Assembly (NCBI RefSeq): GCF_031082345.1
Contig: NZ_JAVHLH010000127.1
Span: 1 to 7,975 of the forward strand
Reading direction: 5' to 3'
Source: Brevundimonas sp.
GTDB taxonomy: Bacteria > Pseudomonadota > Alphaproteobacteria > Caulobacterales > Caulobacteraceae
Length of the DNA stretch: 7,975 nt
Shown: positions 7,469-7,975 of the stretch, in pieces
Numbering within the stretch: the stretch's first letter is position 1
Layout of the letters: each line of letters begins with the position of its first letter
The notes under the pieces: generated by a model
Told to the model about the DNA's origin: nothing
Seen by the model: only the letters and a program-made list of their open reading frames with translations
The model's database searches: none
Made by a program: the position numbers and the translations under genes

Positions 7469-7561
7469 AGTCTCCTCCCCAACTCATGGGGCGGAAAACG
7501 CCTTCCCCTGTCGCGCCCGATTCTCTAGGGTCCGCCGCTCAATACAGACCTGAGGCCGACC
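7469..7561 (+). promoter_or_regulatory. Gap between cysE and DUF3126 with a possible promoter
   Basis: This 93-bp gap holds a weak GGCG-GAAAA-CGCC hairpin (7490-7502) with no T-run. It also holds TTCCCC (7503-7508) and TAGGGT (7526-7531) 17 bp apart, the second within TCTAGGGT, a loose match to the Caulobacter-type -10. A GAGG Shine-Dalgarno (7552-7555) sits 6 nt before the DUF3126 ATG. Either a separate promoter or read-through from cysE would explain expression of the next gene. Confidence 0.3.
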
Positions 7562-7774
7562 ATGAACACCGCCGACATGAAGCGCGTCGAGACGCACCTG
7601 AAGCGCACCTTCAACACCGGCGGCATCATCCTGAAGCCCCGCGGCAAGCCCAATGACTCCTGCGAGGTCTATGTCGGCGACGAATTCATCGGCGTCGTCT
7701 TCGAGGACGAGGACGAGGCCGGCAGCTTCATGTTCGAGATGGCCATCCTGGCGGAAGACCTGCCGGAAGCCTGA
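7562..7774 (+). CDS. DUF3126 family protein
   Basis: This is a 70-residue protein of unknown function that I recognise as DUF3126, a small alphaproteobacterial family often found beside cysE. The N-terminal half is basic (KRVETHLKRTFN), the middle has GGIILKPRGKPNDSCEVYVG, and the second half is strongly acidic (EDEDEAG then AEDLPEA). The pattern suggests a small alpha/beta domain with alternating strands. There is no signal peptide, membrane segment or Cys-rich metal site. The ATG has a GAGG Shine-Dalgarno at proper spacing. The gene follows cysE on the same strand and is followed by a strong terminator. The linkage hints at a role near sulfur or cysteine metabolism, but that is inference only. 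Confidence 0.88.
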   Translation: MNTADMKRVETHLKRTFNTGGIILKPRGKPNDSCEVYVGDEFIGVVFEDEDEAGSFMFEMAILAEDLPEA

Positions 7775-7797
7775 TCGGCCCCGGGCTATCGCGCACG

Positions 7798-7830
7798 AAA
7801 AAGCGCCGGAGGATCGCTCCTCCGGCGCTT
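7798..7830. terminator. Strong intrinsic terminator between convergent genes
   Basis: A perfect 13-bp stem (AAGCGCCGGAGGA at 7801-7813 with its complement at 7818-7830) encloses a TCGC loop. On the - strand the stem runs into TTTTT (7802-7798), an ideal intrinsic terminator for the leftward gene ending at 7849. On the + strand it follows the DUF3126 stop by 26 bp but is trailed only by CGTCGTTT, so it is weaker in that direction. Flanking ACGAA and TTCGT could extend the stem around a 3-A bulge. Confidence 0.88.
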
Positions 7831-7848
7831 CGTCGTTTCAGACTGTGA

Positions 7849-7975
7849 TCAGCGCTTGCCGAAGATCATGTCGAGGATGCCGTTCAGGAAGCCCTTGCTC
7901 TCGGCCGGTTTGGCGGCCGGGGCCGGCGCGGCGGCCGGAGCAGCAGCCGGAGCGGCGGCGGGCCTCGGAGCAGCG
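7849..7975 (-). CDS. C-terminal 41 codons of an unidentified protein with Ala/Pro-rich linker
   Basis: Only the 3' end of this leftward gene is inside the window; the start lies beyond the right edge. The visible 41 residues begin with an Ala/Pro-rich low-complexity stretch of about 22 residues (repeats of the type AAAP). A short KPAESKG junction follows, then a hydrophobic, probably amphipathic tail (FLNGILDMIFGKR) before the TGA. Such Ala/Pro linkers commonly tether a folded domain to the cell envelope or to a partner-binding tail. The gene ends about 47 bp from a terminator with a T-run in its direction, which supports it being real. I do not recognise the family and the main domain is not visible. 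Confidence 0.75.
   Translation of the reverse strand, partial: AAPRPAAAPAAAPAAAPAPAAKPAESKGFLNGILDMIFGKR

Noticed and set aside
7490..7502. GGCG-GAAAA-CGCC hairpin after cysE as a terminator
   Set aside because: The stem is only 4 bp and is followed by TTCCCC rather than a T-run, so it is too weak to call.
1..7975. Mobile elements, CRISPR arrays, tRNA or rRNA genes
   Set aside because: I looked for transposase-like frames, terminal inverted repeats, spaced repeats and tRNA-like cloverleafs on both strands and saw none; almost all the sequence is coding.

Overview
The window is high-GC chromosomal DNA with strong G/C bias at third codon positions and tightly packed genes. Gene content and style (a hut catabolic locus, cysE followed by a DUF3126 gene, several starts without a Shine-Dalgarno sequence but with a -10-like element just upstream) point to an alphaproteobacterium. 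Caulobacteraceae (Brevundimonas/Caulobacter type) is my best inference; this rests on pattern recognition, not on a database search. I see no sign of horizontal transfer, mobile elements, CRISPR or RNA genes.

Left half (1-5185): a complete four-enzyme histidine utilisation pathway in two divergent arms. hutU (urocanase) and hutH (histidine ammonia-lyase, cut by the left window edge) run leftward. hutG (arginase-family formimidoylglutamase) and hutI (imidazolonepropionase) run rightward. Only 25 bp separate the hutU and hutG starts. HutH deaminates histidine to urocanate, HutU hydrates it to imidazolonepropionate, HutI opens the ring to formiminoglutamate, and HutG releases glutamate and formamide. 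Coupling is tight: hutU-hutH have a 2-bp gap and hutG-hutI an ATGA overlap. No hut regulator or histidine transporter lies in the window.

Middle (5186-5975): a probable 39-codon single-pass membrane protein gene sits between hutI and a convergent YdjA-type nitroreductase gene, overlapping the latter tail-to-tail by 13 bp. The nitroreductase start faces a NUDIX hydrolase start across 45 bp.

Right part (5976-7975): a NUDIX hydrolase gene and cysE (serine O-acetyltransferase, first step of cysteine synthesis) form a two-gene unit. A small DUF3126 gene follows. A strong hairpin terminator at about 7798-7830 separates it from the 3' end of a leftward gene whose product ends in an Ala/Pro-rich linker and a short hydrophobic tail.

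Most of this is ordinary core metabolism. The points deserving a second look are the HutG variant (Asn where the arginase family normally has its first manganese-binding His), the very compact hutU/hutG promoter region, apparently leaderless starts, and the tiny membrane protein gene. I found no convincing undescribed multi-gene system.
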